A stretch of 64,000 nucleotides of DNA, from assembly GCF_027563315.1 (NCBI RefSeq), contig NZ_JAMKBJ010000011.1, positions 1 to 64,000 on the forward strand, written 5' to 3'. Under the pieces are notes generated by a model. That model did no database searches. It was not told the DNA's origin and saw only the letters and a program-made list of their open reading frames with translations. Positions 63,007 to 64,000 of this stretch are shown piece by piece (positions within the stretch are counted from its first letter, which is position 1; each line of letters begins with the position of its first letter). A program made the translations under genes and the position numbers. The stretch comes from Paenisporosarcina quisquiliarum. Its GTDB lineage: Bacteria; Bacillota; Bacilli; Bacillales_A; Planococcaceae.

Positions 63007-63234
63007 ATGAATCAAAAGGATAATCGCGAAAATAGTAACATCCCAACCTCAATAGGTGCGCCAGCAAGACGTGCACTAGATGGAGCTGGATATCTCAAGC
63101 TTGAGCAATTTACCAAAGTAAGTGAGGCTGAGGTACTGAAACTACATGGAGTGGGTCCAAAAGCGCTTGATATAATCCGACGCACTTTAATGGACAAAGG
63201 ATTAACTTTCGCAAATGGTTCTGAGAATAAATAA
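63007..63234 (+). CDS. Small helix-hairpin-helix protein (RNA polymerase alpha-CTD-like fold)
   Basis: A 75-residue protein. IGAPARRALDGAGYLKLEQF, then KVSEAEVLKLHGVGPKALDI and IRRTL, form two HhH-like units like the alpha C-terminal domain, with a G-V-G-P-K-A hairpin able to contact DNA backbone. Such short proteins are common in Bacillales and generally annotated as DNA-binding. The AAAGGAGG ribosome site is ideal. It stands alone; targets are unknown. Confidence 0.8.
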   Translation: MNQKDNRENSNIPTSIGAPARRALDGAGYLKLEQFTKVSEAEVLKLHGVGPKALDIIRRTLMDKGLTFANGSENK

Positions 63235-63350
63235 CTCAGTTCTGTATTGAAACTTTTACTTTTTCTTTTCGTCGTCAATATTAGATTAATTTTGAAAATG
63301 AATATTTTATTTCGGATACTGTTTGAGAGTCTACTTGAGGGGATGGAAGA

Positions 63351-63842
63351 ATGGATAAGAGAAAGAAAAGATTATTCTCCTTCTTGATTTTAGTGATAAT
63401 AATCGCAACAGGTTTTTTTATGAACGGAAAAATCACAACAGTGTTTGAATGGAAGCTAAATTGGGATATATCCTTGCCTTTACCGAAGAAAATTGAAGTC
63501 GTTTATACGAGTCGAGATGGTTTTCCTAGTGAAGGTGCCACCTATACTATTTTGGATTACAATCATAATCAAATCCAAAAAATATTAGAAAAAGATATGT
63601 GGTTATCAATTGATGAAACGTCATTGGATACGGTAAGAATACTTATTCAGAAATTCCAAAAAGAAGGAACCAATCTGAACAACAATGTAGAAGTAAATAA
63701 ACAGGAAGTATTCATAAATAATCCTGTGCAATTCACACAAGACGATCAGTATTCTTATAAATTAATTGAAGATAATAGCTCTTTACTCGTCGTATTAAAT
63801 AAGAATAATAAAAAGATATATGTAATGGAATCGATTCAATAA
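63351..63842 (+). CDS. Membrane-anchored protein of unknown function
   Basis: A 163-residue protein with a very basic start (MDKRKKRLFSF), one membrane helix (about 9-24) and an extracytoplasmic domain of about 130 residues with mixed beta/alpha pattern and a Ser/Asn-rich C-terminus. GGGGATGG precedes the ATG. It lies upstream of a signal peptidase gene. No family recognised. Confidence 0.65.
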   Translation: MDKRKKRLFSFLILVIIIATGFFMNGKITTVFEWKLNWDISLPLPKKIEVVYTSRDGFPSEGATYTILDYNHNQIQKILEKDMWLSIDETSLDTVRILIQKFQKEGTNLNNNVEVNKQEVFINNPVQFTQDDQYSYKLIEDNSSLLVVLNKNNKKIYVMESIQ

Positions 63843-63889
63843 TGGTTACTGATTAATATTAACTAAAACAAATTCCAGGAGGCCATAGG

Positions 63890-64000
63890 ATGGAACAAGT
63901 GAAAAAAGAAAAAAATGAAATCTGGGAGTGGGCAAAAGCATTGCTTATTGCCTTTGCAGCTGTATGGTTAATACGTCATTTTTTATTTACACCAATCGTT
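63890..64000 (+). CDS. sipS: Type I signal peptidase, N-terminal part (cut by the window end)
   Basis: The visible 37 residues, MEQVKKEKNEIWEWAKALLI followed by AFAAVWLIRHFLFTPIV, show the charged start, single membrane helix and R-x-F-[LI]-F-x-P-x-x-V sequence that lead into the catalytic Ser region of Bacillus-type signal peptidase I. AGGAGG is 7 bases before the ATG. The catalytic residues lie beyond the window. Confidence 0.85.
   Translation, partial: MEQVKKEKNEIWEWAKALLIAFAAVWLIRHFLFTPIV

Overview
The window reads as a chromosomal segment of a low-GC, endospore-forming Bacillales bacterium, most likely a member of the Planococcaceae (Sporosarcina/Paenisporosarcina-like). This is inferred from gene content, gene order and protein character, not from a database search. 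Gene order largely follows the yqh-yqi-yqj segment of the Bacillus subtilis chromosome. It runs yqhR-aroQ-pepP-efp-spoIIIA-accBC-yqhY-nusB-folD-xseAB-ispA-dxs-tlyA-ahrC-recN-spoIVB-spo0A, then the bkd branched-chain keto-acid operon, brxB-yqjA, methylmalonyl/propionyl-CoA genes, dinB-rnz, and after an accessory block namA-proI-yqjP-yqjQ. It ends with argGH and the start of a type I signal peptidase.

Layout. 1-121: tail of an IS3-like insertion sequence. 560-3125: yqhR, aroQ, Xaa-Pro peptidase, efp. 3293-6006: a strikingly reduced spoIIIA operon with no spoIIIAA or spoIIIAB and a 53-residue SpoIIIAF. 6007-6486: intergenic region with a 21-bp-period repeat. 6487-18308: lipid, NAD/folate, isoprenoid and DNA-repair housekeeping genes. 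18421-20435: spoIVB and spo0A. 20564-32110: glycerophosphodiesterase, yqzF, and the sigma-54-dependent bkdR/ptb-bcd-buk-lpdV-bkdAA-bkdAB-bkdB system. 32287-37179: methylmalonyl-CoA mutase and its MeaB chaperone. 37242-45014: bacilliredoxin, YqjA, Prli42, methylmalonyl-CoA epimerase, acyl-CoA carboxylase, peptidase, DNA polymerase IV and RNase Z. 45055-55410: an accessory block between rnz and namA, rich in lipoproteins, tiny membrane proteins and acetyltransferases, with an ECF sigma/anti-sigma pair and speD. 55455-59507: namA, T-box-controlled proI, yqjP, yqjQ. 59667-62242: argGH. 62396-64000: a lipoprotein, an HhH protein, an unknown protein and a partial sipS.

How the genes work together. 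The bkd operon converts branched-chain amino acids to acyl-CoAs. Propionyl-CoA from Val/Ile can then pass through the carboxyltransferase (40028), epimerase (39612) and mutase (32287-36085) to succinyl-CoA, so most of a BCAA-to-TCA route sits in about 20 kb. The arginine repressor gene has a likely self-site, and argG in the same window has a tandem ARG-box operator. Spo0A, SpoIIIA and SpoIVB cover sporulation initiation, the mother-cell/forespore channel and the sigma-K checkpoint; several of these proteins are clearly shorter than their B. subtilis counterparts. Two intergenic regions (15.6-16.0 kb and 37.9-38.2 kb) each hold a divergent pair of GC-rich, hairpin-forming interspersed repeats.
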